From: Coriobacteriaceae bacterium
Lineage (GTDB): Bacteria > Actinomycetota > Coriobacteriia > Coriobacteriales > Eggerthellaceae
NCBI GenBank assembly: GCA_015062635.1
Contig: SUUF01000003.1
Span: forward strand, 1-19,066
Length of the DNA: 19,066 nucleotides
Direction of reading: 5' to 3'
Part shown: positions 6,389-14,566 of the stretch, in pieces
How positions within the stretch are numbered: the stretch's first letter is position 1
How the letters are laid out: each line of letters starts with the position of its first letter
The notes under the pieces: model-generated
What the model was told of the DNA's origin: nothing
The model's database searches: none
Seen by the model: the letters and a program-made list of their open reading frames with translations, nothing else
Position numbers and translations under genes: made by a program

Positions 6389-7177
6389 GACGAGCGGAAG
6401 CTCCTGCGTGATGGCGATCCGCTGCTGCGCCTTAACCATCTTGGCGAGCGACTTCGGCACCGAAACCTTCTTGTAGGTATAGGTGATCTTGCTGTAGACC
6501 TTGCCGCTCTCGTCCTTCACGGAACGCTTCACGAGCTTGCCGTCCTTATAGGTGTTCTTATAGGAAGCGGTCAGGCCACCGTCGTAATAGACCTTGGTGG
6601 GATATCCCTTCTTGTCATACTTGTATGTCGTCGTATACGAACCGTATTCGCCCTTCGACACCGTCTTCGTCATGAGGCCGCCGCTATAGGAAAACTTCGT
6701 GTAGTTGCCGTCATCGAAGGTGGCCTTGGAAACTTGGCCCTTCTTGTTATAGGCATACTTCGTGACGTACTTCTTGCCATCGACCTTGTAGGAAGACTTC
6801 GTGACCCGCCCCTTCGAGTCGTTGGTGAACGTGTACTTGGCCACGGTCTTGCCGTCCATCTTCACGGTCTGGCCCTTGTATGCGTTCTTCGAGGTGTAGG
6901 CGTAGGCATCGACGAACGTCTGCGAGTCGCTATCGTACTTGTACACTTCCTTGAGGCTTTTCACCAGGCCCTTGTTGCTATAGGTGTAGTTGGAGACGCT
7001 CGAGCCGCCGTCATATGTCGACTTGACGCTCTTCACGACCCACACGCTCGTCTTTCCCTCGGCGTGGGCGCTTGCGGGAGTCGCCGCCACCATTGCGAAT
7101 GAGGCCACCATCACCAGGGTGGCCACGACGAGGGCGCATGCCATCCCCCGCATACTCGTAACACGTAAACCTGACAT
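6374..7177 (-). CDS. Secreted protein with tyrosine-rich YD-like repeats (paralogue 2)
   Basis: This 267-aa protein is exported. The signal peptide runs MSGLRVTSMRGM, a hydrophobic core, then ASAHA, with likely cleavage after A39. The mature chain is a ladder of short repeats (YTYSNKG, YAYNKKGQV, TFTNDSKGRV, YKYDKKGYP, YKNTYKDGKL) rich in Lys, Tyr and Gly, suggesting an extended beta structure. It is highly basic. The start at 7177 is supported by AAGGAGAG about 6 nt upstream. The longer open frame to 7330 lacks a signal peptide at its own start and is rejected. The C-terminus VPKSLAKMVKAQQR matches paralogue 1 (VSKSLVKYVKAQQR), so the two genes are a tandem duplication that has diverged. No wall or membrane anchor is visible. 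Function is unknown. Confidence 0.8.
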   Translation of the reverse strand: MSGLRVTSMRGMACALVVATLVMVASFAMVAATPASAHAEGKTSVWVVKSVKSTYDGGSSVSNYTYSNKGLVKSLKEVYKYDSDSQTFVDAYAYTSKNAYKGQTVKMDGKTVAKYTFTNDSKGRVTKSSYKVDGKKYVTKYAYNKKGQVSKATFDDGNYTKFSYSGGLMTKTVSKGEYGSYTTTYKYDKKGYPTKVYYDGGLTASYKNTYKDGKLVKRSVKDESGKVYSKITYTYKKVSVPKSLAKMVKAQQRIAITQELPLVTAHK

Positions 7178-7283
7178 AGCCCTCTCCTTTCTATTCGAAT
7201 GTACCCAGAGCCAGTTTATCGCGATTTGCGCCAATCCGCCACCGCCTTTGGCCTCGCCGCAGCAGGCAGGCGGGCGTTTCGAG

Positions 7284-7315
7284 AGCACCGTTCCCGTTCG
7301 AACAGCACCGTTCCC
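7284..7315. promoter_or_regulatory. Candidate operator between divergent secreted-protein genes
   Basis: AGCACCGTTCCC occurs at 7284-7295 and again at 7304-7315, exactly 20 bp (about two helical turns) apart. The palindrome GTTCGAAC (7296-7303) lies between. The position, inside the 286-bp divergent spacer, fits a regulator site, but no regulator is known. Confidence 0.4.
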
Positions 7316-7342
7316 CAAAGCCAATATCATTCAGAAATTAGT

Positions 7343-7348
7343 ATTATA
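7343..7348 (-). promoter_or_regulatory. Candidate -10 box in AT-rich island
   Basis: TATAAT on the minus strand sits in the only AT-rich part (7321-7365) of the divergent spacer. No convincing -35 was found, and the implied leader for the gene at 7177 would be about 160 nt. A promoter in this island is likely; the exact box is not. Confidence 0.3.
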
Positions 7349-7463
7349 TTGGCAACGATTGAACAGAATGCAGCAGGAGGCGCCCGCCAGGACCCGCATC
7401 ATCATATGTACTCGCCACGAAGTCGTGTTACCGCAGGTTAATCGTCGATTGTAGGGAGGAAGT

Positions 7464-8156
7464 ATGGAAAAGACAGCTGTTCGTTGGTCGTTGCGCATAA
7501 CCGTCGCGCTGGCGGCCGCCATCGCATGCCTCGCGCTTAGCGCCACGAGCGCATTCGCAGTGGGGCATTACGCCAACCTGAACGGCGCCACAATGGGCGT
7601 CGTCGGCGGGAACAATCCCTCGTATGTCCTGGTGAAATACCCGAAAAGCTGCGACGACTCCACCTGGATGAACGAGATCGTGCTGAACAACGAGGATGAT
7701 GCCGACTTCACGTTCAAGAGCACCAAGCCCAAGGTGGTGACGGCCAAGAAGAAGAACGGCAACTTGCACCTGTATCTGAAGAAGGCCGGCAAGGCGAAAG
7801 TCGCCTATTGGATGGGCGGCGAGAAGTACGTGCTGAACATCACCGTGGTGAACTACCAGAACCCGCTCAAGACGTTCACCGTGGGCGGCAAGAACCTCGC
7901 CTCGAAGCTGAAGAAGGACAACATCCTCGAGAGCAGCGACTACTTCAAGGGAGTCTTCCTGCCCGCCGGCAAGCTCAAGGTGGCCCCCGCCTCGGGATGG
8001 GTCGTGAAGGAGATCCTGCTCGGCTACCCCGACAAGGTGGTGAAGAACGGGTTCAAGATGAAGAAGGGCACCTGGAGCTACCTGATCGTCACCTGCATGA
8101 ATAAGAAGACGAAAGCCAGCGAGTACGCCGAGATCTACGTTCCGGTAAAGAAATAG
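7464..8156 (+). CDS. Secreted protein with Ig-like domain
   Basis: This 230-aa protein is the only confident plus-strand gene in the window. A signal peptide (residues 1-32, basic start EKTAVRW, hydrophobic core, ATSAFA end) indicates export. Residues of about 60-120 look like a bacterial Ig-like fold: FTFKSTKPKVVTAKKKNGNL followed by LKKAGKAKVAYWMGGEKYVL, the usual 'states-of-value, then effect of accumulation' pattern of BIG2-type domains. The mature chain is Lys-rich, as are the two divergent neighbours. The GGGAGG at 7454-7459 sets the ATG at 7464. No anchor motif is seen. It is divergent from paralogue 2, sharing the spacer 7178-7463, so co-regulation is plausible. Specific function is unknown. 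Confidence 0.82.
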   Translation: MEKTAVRWSLRITVALAAAIACLALSATSAFAVGHYANLNGATMGVVGGNNPSYVLVKYPKSCDDSTWMNEIVLNNEDDADFTFKSTKPKVVTAKKKNGNLHLYLKKAGKAKVAYWMGGEKYVLNITVVNYQNPLKTFTVGGKNLASKLKKDNILESSDYFKGVFLPAGKLKVAPASGWVVKEILLGYPDKVVKNGFKMKKGTWSYLIVTCMNKKTKASEYAEIYVPVKK

Positions 8157-8205
8157 CTCCCGCAATCGCCGCATCGGGAACGCCATCCTCCCGATGACCT
8201 ATGAG

Positions 8206-8234
8206 AAGCGCCCCGGCATCAAGCCGGGGCGCTT
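8206..8234. terminator. Strong intrinsic terminator, probably shared by convergent genes
   Basis: A perfect 12-bp stem joins AAGCGCCCCGGC (8206-8217) and its complement (8223-8234) over the loop ATCAA, followed on plus by TCCGTTTC. It lies 50 bp after the Ig-like gene and 57 bp after ribF, so it may serve both strands. Confidence 0.75.
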
Positions 8235-8291
8235 TCCGTTTCAGCGTCGTTCATGGGCATGCGCGATGCCGGTTTCACGGCGGGCGCGGCC

Positions 8292-9212
8292 CTACAGGTT
8301 GTCGCGCACCCACTGGATGTTGCCCATCACCGTGGCGATGAGCTCTTCGGTGGAATCGAACTTGATCATCGGGCGCAGGAATTCGATGAACTCAACCGTG
8401 ATGGGCTTGTTCACCAAATCGCCCGAGAAATCGAGGATGTGCACTTCCATGTTCGCGGTCGAGGTCGCCTCGAACGTCGGCGAGACGCCCACCGAAACGG
8501 CTGCCTTGAAGCGGGTGCCGTCAATGGTGGCATACGCTGCGTACACGCCCTCGCCGAGCACGCGGTCGTGCTCGCGCACCTGCAGGTTCGCGGTGGCGAA
8601 CCCGAAATCCGAACCGTCGCCGCGGCCCTTGTGCACGGTCTCGCGAATGGAATACGGACGTCCGAGCAGGCGGTTCGCCTCTTTGATCTTGCAGTCGGCC
8701 AGCAGCAGGCGGATGCGCGTGGCGGTGATGGGCACGCCATCGGCGCTCACCAGGTGATGCGCATGGATCTCGCAGCCCACGCGCTCGCCCCAAGCGCGCA
8801 GCGTGTCGACGTTGCCGGCCGCCTTCGCGCCGAAGCGGAAGTCCTCGCCCACATGCAGGTGCGCCGGCGCCCCCGCCGGGAAGGTGTTCGCGAGGAATTC
8901 CTCGGGCGGCTGCGAGAAGAATTCGCGCGTGAAGGGCAGCACCACCACGTCGTCGGCACCGGCGGTGGCGAGCAAATCGAGGCGGTCGGCGTTGCGCGAG
9001 AGCTTCTTCAGACGGTCGGGGTGGAAGATCTCGTCGGGGTCGATGTCGAAGGTGATGACGATGCTGTGCGCGCCGGGCGTGTCATTCGTCTGCACCGCGC
9101 ATCCGATGAGGTACTGGTGCCCGGTGTGCAAGCCGTCGAACACGCCGAAGGCGCACGACGAGCCGTCGAAGAGGCTCCAATCGAATGTTTCATCTGCTCT
9201 ATACAATGCCAC
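8292..9212 (-). CDS. ribF: Bifunctional riboflavin kinase/FAD synthetase
   Basis: RibF phosphorylates riboflavin to FMN and adenylylates FMN to FAD in the cytoplasm. The N-terminal nucleotidyltransferase domain shows GVFDGLHTGH (23-32) and VGEDFRFG, then ITATRIR in place of the usual ISSTRIR. The C-terminal kinase domain shows a Gly-rich segment GRGDGSDFGFATANL (usually GFPTAN; here Ala replaces Pro), GVYAAYA, VSVGVSPTF and EVHILDFSGDL. The length of 306 aa is typical. I choose the GTG at 9212 because AAGGAG lies 6 nt before it. The alternative GTG at 9236 would put that Shine-Dalgarno inside the gene. It overlaps the end of truB by 14 bp, so translation is coupled. It is the last gene of the rimP-to-ribF cluster. 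Confidence 0.93.
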   Translation of the reverse strand: MALYRADETFDWSLFDGSSCAFGVFDGLHTGHQYLIGCAVQTNDTPGAHSIVITFDIDPDEIFHPDRLKKLSRNADRLDLLATAGADDVVVLPFTREFFSQPPEEFLANTFPAGAPAHLHVGEDFRFGAKAAGNVDTLRAWGERVGCEIHAHHLVSADGVPITATRIRLLLADCKIKEANRLLGRPYSIRETVHKGRGDGSDFGFATANLQVREHDRVLGEGVYAAYATIDGTRFKAAVSVGVSPTFEATSTANMEVHILDFSGDLVNKPITVEFIEFLRPMIKFDSTEELIATVMGNIQWVRDNL

Positions 9213-10230
9213 GGGATACTCCTTGCGTAAAACCACAGCACGACCGCAGGGAGGCTTCCCCGCCCTCGCGCCTATACAATGCCATCAGCTTGTTCTCGTG
9301 CAGCAACGCCACGAGCTCGCCTTCCGCGACGGGACGCGGCGAACGGGCGAGCGCCGGGGTGCACCGCGAGAACGAATCGTGCCCGGCTGCGGCCGATCCT
9401 TCTTGGGCGTATTCGAGAAGCTCGAGATCGCCGGCGTTCACCGTCGCGCCGTTCTGCACGCGCTTCAGAAGCGCCGCGCCGGAAGCGTCGTCGATCGCCG
9501 CGAACCGGCATCCGAGCAGCGCTATCGGGTCGAGCCGGCCGGCTTTCGGATCGGCCTCGAGCGTCTCCAACGACACGCAATCGCCCACCGAAAGGCGGCC
9601 GCTGCGCAGTCGGCGCAGGGCGCTCAAGTGGGCGCACGTCCCGTTCGCGATACCCAAATCGCGCGCGAGCGAACGCACATACGTGCCGGCCGAGACCGCG
9701 AAACGCACGTCCCAGAACAGCCTTCCCCGCTCATCGTGGCCGATGAAAGCCAGGTCGGCGGCATATACCTCGATGTCGCGCGGACGCAGGTCGATGACGG
9801 CGCCCTTGCGCGCCGCCTCGTACGATTTCACGCCATCGACCTTGATGGCGGAATAGGCCGGCGGCATCTGGCTCTGCGGTCCCAGCAACGCGTCGAGCGC
9901 CGCTTGCGCCGTCTGCTCGTCAGAGAGCGCATCGGGGACGGGCGCGGTGCGCACCACGTCGCCCTCGGCGTCGTCGGTCGTGGTCGCCGCGCCGAAGACG
10001 ATGCGCGCCAGATAGGCCTTGTCATGGAAGGTGAGGTAATTCGATAGCTTCGTGGCCGGGCCGACGCACACGGCCATCGCGCCGCTCGCCAACGGATCGA
10101 GCGTGCCGGTATGGCCGATGCGCTTCTCGCCGAAAATGCGCCGGCAGCGGTTCACCACGTCATGCGACGTGCAGCCCACCGGCTTGTCGATGCCCACCAC
10201 GAAGGAAAGGCCGCTCGCTCCCCGTTTCAT
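9199..10230 (-). CDS. truB: tRNA pseudouridine(55) synthase TruB
   Basis: TruB converts U55 to pseudouridine in the T-loop of tRNAs. Diagnostic segments are GIDKPVGCTSHDVVNRCRR near the start, RIGHTGTLDPLASG with the catalytic Asp at position 45, YLARIVFG, and QMPPAYSAIKVDG further in, followed by GTYVRSLARDLG. The length is 343 aa. The C-terminal 100 residues are less conserved and end in a Cys/Gly-rich tail (SLRSCCGFTQGVSRGIV) that runs into the ribF start and is probably an extension of the family core. The ATG at 10230 follows nrnA by 6 nt, with a modest AGGA. The order rbfA-nrnA-truB-ribF is the classical bacterial arrangement. Confidence 0.95.
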   Translation of the reverse strand: MKRGASGLSFVVGIDKPVGCTSHDVVNRCRRIFGEKRIGHTGTLDPLASGAMAVCVGPATKLSNYLTFHDKAYLARIVFGAATTTDDAEGDVVRTAPVPDALSDEQTAQAALDALLGPQSQMPPAYSAIKVDGVKSYEAARKGAVIDLRPRDIEVYAADLAFIGHDERGRLFWDVRFAVSAGTYVRSLARDLGIANGTCAHLSALRRLRSGRLSVGDCVSLETLEADPKAGRLDPIALLGCRFAAIDDASGAALLKRVQNGATVNAGDLELLEYAQEGSAAAGHDSFSRCTPALARSPRPVAEGELVALLHENKLMALYRREGGEASLRSCCGFTQGVSRGIV

Positions 10231-10236
10231 GCGGTC

Positions 10237-11217
10237 CTACAATTCCGAAAGCAGGCGCTTCACCTGCGAAATGGCCTCATCAAGGCCCGTCTCGAGCGTG
10301 AATCCGGCCGCTGCGCGATGCCCACCGCCGCCGAGCACGCGCGCCATGGCGGCAACGTCGGTGTCGTCATCCTTCGCGCGCAGGCTCCCGCGCACGAAGC
10401 CGTCGCGTTCCTTCAGCAGGCAGGCGGCGCGCACGCCGCGCACCGAACGCAGCGTGTCGATGAGCGCCTCGGCGTCGGAATTCACCGCGCCGCACTCCGC
10501 GAAATCCTCGAGCGTCACATACGAGAAGGCGATATCGCCCTGGGCGATCTGCTCCATGCGCGCCACCATGCGCTGCTCGAGTTGCAGCGATGCCATCGTG
10601 CGGCTCTGGAAGAACTCGCGCGCCGCAAAGGCGGGGGCGGCACCGGCCGCCACCATCTGCGCGGCCGTGGCGAAGGCGCGTTCGTCGGTGTTCTGGTATT
10701 GGAAGCGACCGGTATCGGTCATCAGGCCGGTATATGCGCACAGCGCGATATCGGAGGTGGGATCCACGCCCAGCTCGCGCACCACATCCCACACCAGCAG
10801 CGCGCAGGCGGCCGCATCCGGATCGATGAGGTTGAGCTCGGCGACCTCTTCGGTGCCGGCATGATGGTCGATGGCGAACCGATGCGCGGCGGCATCGGCG
10901 ATGTCCGCAGCGGCCCCGATGCGCTTGCGCACCGAGACGTCCACGTATACGAAGGCATCGGGCGTGCCCTCATACCGGCAGGCGGGAACGGCCTTCTCGA
11001 ACCCGGGAAGGAACCGCAGCCCCGGCTCGACCGGCACATCTTCCACCAGCAGCACGTCGGCTTGCTTGCCGAGCGCCCGCAGGGCGTGGGCCAACGCAAG
11101 CGCGGAACCCAGGCAATCGCCGTCGGGATTCACATGACCGCAGATGGCGAAGCTGCCGCAATCTGCGAGGGCGGCCGCCATCTGCGCGGCGGTCGCGTTC
11201 GTGCGCTCATCACGCAT
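10237..11217 (-). CDS. nrnA: DHH-family nanoRNase / pAp phosphatase
   Basis: NrnA-type enzymes degrade 2-5 nt RNAs and often dephosphorylate 3'-phosphoadenosine 5'-phosphate. The DHH domain shows GHVNPDGDCLGS (NPDGD at 30-34), VYVDVS (D93) and DHH at 117-119, with TGLMTDTGRFQY. The DHHA1 domain ends with GGGGHRAAAG (from 296), the substrate-binding loop. These motifs bind two Mn2+ ions in the family. The ATG at 11217 is preferred over the one at 11232, because GGAG lies 7 nt before it while the upstream ATG has no spacing from its purine run. It overlaps the rbfA stop by 8 bp, indicating coupling. The length of 326 aa is typical. Confidence 0.92.
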   Translation of the reverse strand: MRDERTNATAAQMAAALADCGSFAICGHVNPDGDCLGSALALAHALRALGKQADVLLVEDVPVEPGLRFLPGFEKAVPACRYEGTPDAFVYVDVSVRKRIGAAADIADAAAHRFAIDHHAGTEEVAELNLIDPDAAACALLVWDVVRELGVDPTSDIALCAYTGLMTDTGRFQYQNTDERAFATAAQMVAAGAAPAFAAREFFQSRTMASLQLEQRMVARMEQIAQGDIAFSYVTLEDFAECGAVNSDAEALIDTLRSVRGVRAACLLKERDGFVRGSLRAKDDDTDVAAMARVLGGGGHRAAAGFTLETGLDEAISQVKRLLSEL

Positions 11218-11599
11218 CGATGGACTCCGCATCCTCGGGCCCGTCTTCGGCGCCGGCGTTGCGCGCGGCGTCGGCCTTCAGGGCGTAGTCGATGCGCTCG
11301 GCCTGGTCGATGGTCTCATCCAAGATGAACCGCAGCTCGGGCGTCACGCGCCACGACTGCCGCTTGGCCATCAGGCTGCGGATGCGCCCCTTGGCCCGCT
11401 CGAAGGCCTCGGCGGTCTTCGCGTAGCTTTCGGGTTTCGTGGTGTAGAACACGTTGCAATAGCTGCGGTCGAAGCTCACCTCGCACCCGGTGATGGTCGC
11501 GTCGCGCAACCGCGGGTCCGACACGTCGAACAGCAGGATGTCGGCCAGAATCTGCCGCGCCTGCTCGTTCACTTTCCTGCTCGAAGAACCCTGTTTCAA
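11210..11599 (-). CDS. rbfA: Ribosome-binding factor A
   Basis: RbfA helps the last steps of 30S subunit maturation, acting on the 16S rRNA 5' region. The protein shows the typical opening VNEQARQILADILLFDVSDPRL, then ITGCEVSFDRSYCNVFYT and the C-terminal TPELRFILDETIDQAERID. The length is 129 aa including an acidic tail (about 112-129). The start is a TTG at 11599 with AAGGAG 8 nt upstream; no in-frame ATG precedes the conserved region. The TTG overlaps the TGA of a short open frame (TTGA), so coupling with an upstream leader frame is possible. A 227-bp hairpin-rich spacer separates it from infB, unlike the tight spacing elsewhere in the cluster. Confidence 0.93.
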   Translation of the reverse strand: MKQGSSSRKVNEQARQILADILLFDVSDPRLRDATITGCEVSFDRSYCNVFYTTKPESYAKTAEAFERAKGRIRSLMAKRQSWRVTPELRFILDETIDQAERIDYALKADAARNAGAEDGPEDAESIDA

Positions 11600-11707
11600 G
11601 ACTGGGTCTCCTTCCTATCGACAAACATCGCCACAGGTTCATCCTTTGCTATCAGGTTGCCCATGGTGTGTAGATGAAAATCGTCCAGGTATGCCGATTT
11701 CCCGTGA

Positions 11708-11746
11708 AAGCCCGACGAAGCGTACTTTGGTACGTGAAGAGGGCTT
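11708..11746 (-). other. Nested hairpin in the infB-rbfA spacer
   Basis: The outer arms AAGCCC (11708-11713) and GGGCTT (11741-11746) enclose an inner perfect hairpin, CGTAC (11721-11725) with GTACG (11730-11734), tetraloop TTTG on plus. The inner and outer stems are separated by short unpaired purine-rich stretches. Confidence 0.5.
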
Positions 11747-11793
11747 GGAGCGGGAAGGCGGCGTGCCTGGGCGGTTTTCAGCGGTGCAAGCAA

Positions 11794-11819
11794 TTCCGCT
11801 GTTCGCGAGAACAGCGGAA
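11794..11819 (-). terminator. Hairpin just after infB, possible partial terminator
   Basis: A perfect 11-bp stem (TTCCGCTGTTC, 11794-11804, with 11809-11819) has a 4-nt loop and begins 8 bp after the infB stop. On the minus strand it is followed by TTGCTTGC, a weak T-run. It could attenuate or stop transcription into rbfA, or protect the infB mRNA end. Confidence 0.5.
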
Positions 11820-11826
11820 CAATTTA

Positions 11827-14553
11827 TTATTCGGTACGCTCGTGTTCGACCATCTGGTAACCCTCGATCATGTCGCCGATGTGCACGTCCTGGAAGCCCT
11901 CGATGCCGATACCGCACTCGTAGCCTTCCTTCACCGACTTCATGTCGTCCTTGAAGCGGCGCAGGCTCGCGATGCGGCCCTCGTACACCACGGTGCCGTC
12001 GCGCACCACGCGCACGCGGTCGTCGCGGTTGATCTCGCCGGACACCACGTAGCAGCCGGCGATGGTGCCCACCTTGGGCACGTTGAAGGTCTCGCGCACC
12101 TCGGCCGAGCCCGTGTCCTCCTCGACGATGTCGGGGGAAAGCAGGCCGACGCGGGCGGCGTTGATGTCCTCGAGCGCCTGGTAGATAACGCGGTACAGGC
12201 GGATGTCGACTTTTTCCTTCTCGGCGAGCTGCTTGGACTTGCCGGTCGGGCGCACGTTGAAGCCGATGATGATGGCGTCGCTGGCCGCAGCCAGGGTGAC
12301 GTCGGTCTCGGTGATGCCGCCGACGGCCGCATGCACGACGTTGATCTTCACCTCGGACTGGTCCATCTTGGCGAAGGCGTCGACGAGGGCCTCGATGGAA
12401 CCCTGGACGTCGGCCTTCACGATGAGGTTGAGGTCGGTGGTCTTGCCCTCCTCGATGCGCGCGAACAGGTCGTCGAGGCTCATGTGGGCCTTCGTCTCCT
12501 GCGCCTTCAGGCGCTCGCGCAGCTGGCGGTCCTTCGCGAGGTTGCGGGCGTCGCGCTCGTCTTCGAACACGCGGAACTCGTCGCCGGCGGTCGGCACCGA
12601 ATCGAGGCCGAGGACCTCGACCGGGTCTGCGGGCTTGGCGGAATCGACGCGCTTGCCCTGCGGGTCGATGAGCGCGCGGACGCGGCCGTACGAGGTGCCG
12701 GCGAGCACGATGTCGCCGGGCTTGAGCGTGCCGCGGCTCACGAGGACGGTGGCCACCGGGCCACGGCCCTTGTCGAGATTCGCCTCGACGACGTAGCCGC
12801 TCGCAAGCGCGTTCGGGTTGGCCTTCAGCTCGAGCACGTCTGCCTGCAGCAGGATGGTCTCGAGCAAGTCGTCGATGTTCAGGCGCTGCTTGGCCGAGAC
12901 GTCGACGAACATGTTCTGCCCGCCCCACTCCTCGGGGATGATGTCGTATTTCGTGAGCTCCTGGCGCACGCGCGTCGGGTCGGCGCCGGGCTTGTCGATC
13001 TTGTTCACCGCCACGACGATGGGCACGCCGGCCGCCTTCGCGTGGTTGATGGACTCGACGGTCTGCGGCATGACGCCGTCGTCGGCAGCGACAACCAGCA
13101 CCGCGATGTCGGTGATGCTCGCGCCGCGGGCGCGCATCGCGGTGAAGGCCTCGTGGCCCGGGGTGTCGATGAAGGTGATCTGGCGGTCGTCGATCCACAC
13201 GACGGAAGCGCCGATGTGCTGCGTGATGCCGCCAGCCTCGCGCAGGGCGACGCCGGTCTCGCGGATGGCGTCGAGCAGCGAGGTCTTGCCGTGGTCGACG
13301 TGGCCCATGACGGTGACGACGGGCGGGCGCGGCTCGAGGTCGGCCTCGGTGTCGTTGTACACCACGCGGTATTCCTCTTCAGGAGTGGTCACGCGCACCT
13401 TGCGGCCCATGTCGTCGGCGATGAGCTCGATGAGCTCGTCGCTCATCGACTGCGTGAGCGTCAGCGGGTTGCCCAGCAGGAACAGGCGCTTGATGATCTC
13501 GTTCGGGGCGACGCCGAGCAGCTCGGCGAACTCGGCGACGGTCGAGCCCTGCATGACCTCGACGGTGGAATCGTCGAGCACGAGGTCGACGTCGAGGCCC
13601 TTGCGCTCGGCCTCGGCAACGGCCTTCTCGCGGGCCTGCTGCGCGCGCTTCTCCTTGCGCTTCTTGCGGCGGCCCTCGCCCTCATGGCTCGAAGCCGCGG
13701 CAACGGCGGCACGCGCCTCGGCGAGCACCTTGTCGCGCTGGAGCTTCTCGGCCTGAACGGCCATCTGGGCGTAGCGGTCGTCACCGGTGGCCTCCGCCCC
13801 CTGCTCGAGTTCGGGGACGTCGGGCTCGAAGTTGCGATGCGGGCGCTTCGGGGCCTTCTTCGGGGCGCGCTTGGCCTCGGCGGCCTGCTTCTTCGCCTCG
13901 TCGATGCGCTCCTTCTCGTGCTCGATCTGCGAGAGCAGGTCGCTGAAGGAAGAGGAACGCGTGGGAATGGCCTTCGGCTGCGTGCGGCTGGGCTCTGCCG
14001 CCGGCGCCGGACGGGCACCCTTCTTGCCATGGCGGGCGGCGAGCGCCTCCTCCACAGCGCGCTTCTTGGCGACGTCGCGGGCGATGGCCGCGGCACGGGC
14101 ATTGGCGCGGGCTTGCGCAGCCTCGCGTGCCTGGCGCTCGCGCTCGGCGGCGATCTGGTCTTCCAAGCTCGCGAACATCGAGCGGCGTTCGGGCTTGTGC
14201 GCCTCTTCGGACTCCTCGGCCTTCTCGGCGCGCTCCTGCTCGCGCTTGGCGCGCTCGGCCTCGCGCTTGGCGCGCTCCGCCTCGACGGCGGCGCGGTTGG
14301 CCGCCTCCTCCTCGGCGCGCTTCGCGGCGGCCTCCTTGGCGGCGACCTCCGACGGCGTGGGAGCGGCTTCGCCCTTTGCCGACGCTTCCGCCTCGGCCGG
14401 TGCGAACGCATCGCGCACCGCCTTCACGTTCTCGTCGGAAAGCGGCGTCGCATGGGTCTTCGCCGAGATGCCCATTTCCTTCAGCTTGTCGAGCATCTCC
14501 TTGTTCGACAAGCCGAATTCCTTCGCCAAATCATGTACACGCATTCCGGGCAT
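11827..14553 (-). CDS. infB: Translation initiation factor IF-2
   Basis: IF-2 is the GTPase that brings initiator fMet-tRNA to the 30S subunit and promotes subunit joining. The 908-aa protein has an N-terminal IF2_N helix (MRVHDLAKEFGLSNKEMLDKL). Next comes a long charged, Ala/Glu/Lys-rich linker, with three 21-bp DNA repeats near 14230-14290 giving heptads like AKREAER. The G domain follows: GHVDHGKT (417-424), GGITQHIGA, DTPGHE (463-468), NKID (517-520) and SAK. Domains II-IV complete it, ending near YECGIGIEGFQDVHIGD. The ATG at 14553 is chosen because GAGGAG lies 5 nt before it. The GTG at 14559 would abut the same purine run. It starts 13 bp after rnpM. Confidence 0.97.
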   Translation of the reverse strand: MPGMRVHDLAKEFGLSNKEMLDKLKEMGISAKTHATPLSDENVKAVRDAFAPAEAEASAKGEAAPTPSEVAAKEAAAKRAEEEAANRAAVEAERAKREAERAKREQERAEKAEESEEAHKPERRSMFASLEDQIAAERERQAREAAQARANARAAAIARDVAKKRAVEEALAARHGKKGARPAPAAEPSRTQPKAIPTRSSSFSDLLSQIEHEKERIDEAKKQAAEAKRAPKKAPKRPHRNFEPDVPELEQGAEATGDDRYAQMAVQAEKLQRDKVLAEARAAVAAASSHEGEGRRKKRKEKRAQQAREKAVAEAERKGLDVDLVLDDSTVEVMQGSTVAEFAELLGVAPNEIIKRLFLLGNPLTLTQSMSDELIELIADDMGRKVRVTTPEEEYRVVYNDTEADLEPRPPVVTVMGHVDHGKTSLLDAIRETGVALREAGGITQHIGASVVWIDDRQITFIDTPGHEAFTAMRARGASITDIAVLVVAADDGVMPQTVESINHAKAAGVPIVVAVNKIDKPGADPTRVRQELTKYDIIPEEWGGQNMFVDVSAKQRLNIDDLLETILLQADVLELKANPNALASGYVVEANLDKGRGPVATVLVSRGTLKPGDIVLAGTSYGRVRALIDPQGKRVDSAKPADPVEVLGLDSVPTAGDEFRVFEDERDARNLAKDRQLRERLKAQETKAHMSLDDLFARIEEGKTTDLNLIVKADVQGSIEALVDAFAKMDQSEVKINVVHAAVGGITETDVTLAAASDAIIIGFNVRPTGKSKQLAEKEKVDIRLYRVIYQALEDINAARVGLLSPDIVEEDTGSAEVRETFNVPKVGTIAGCYVVSGEINRDDRVRVVRDGTVVYEGRIASLRRFKDDMKSVKEGYECGIGIEGFQDVHIGDMIEGYQMVEHERTE

Positions 14554-14566
14554 ACTCACTCCTCAT

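Larger units (their letters stand above)
11600..11826 (-). other. Structured spacer between infB and rbfA
   Basis: This is the only long spacer in the rimP-ribF cluster. It contains the 11-bp hairpin at 11794-11819 and a nested hairpin at 11708-11746. A short minus-strand frame runs from the ATG at 11664 (MGNLIAKDEPVAMF...) to a TGA that overlaps the rbfA TTG. It may hold an internal promoter, an attenuator or an RNA processing site. No clear -35/-10 pair was found. Confidence 0.5.

Noticed and set aside
7178..7330. Longer start for the second paralogue at 7330
   Set aside because: It would bury the signal peptide behind 51 residues and cross the ribosome-binding site AAGGAGAG that fits the ATG at 7177.
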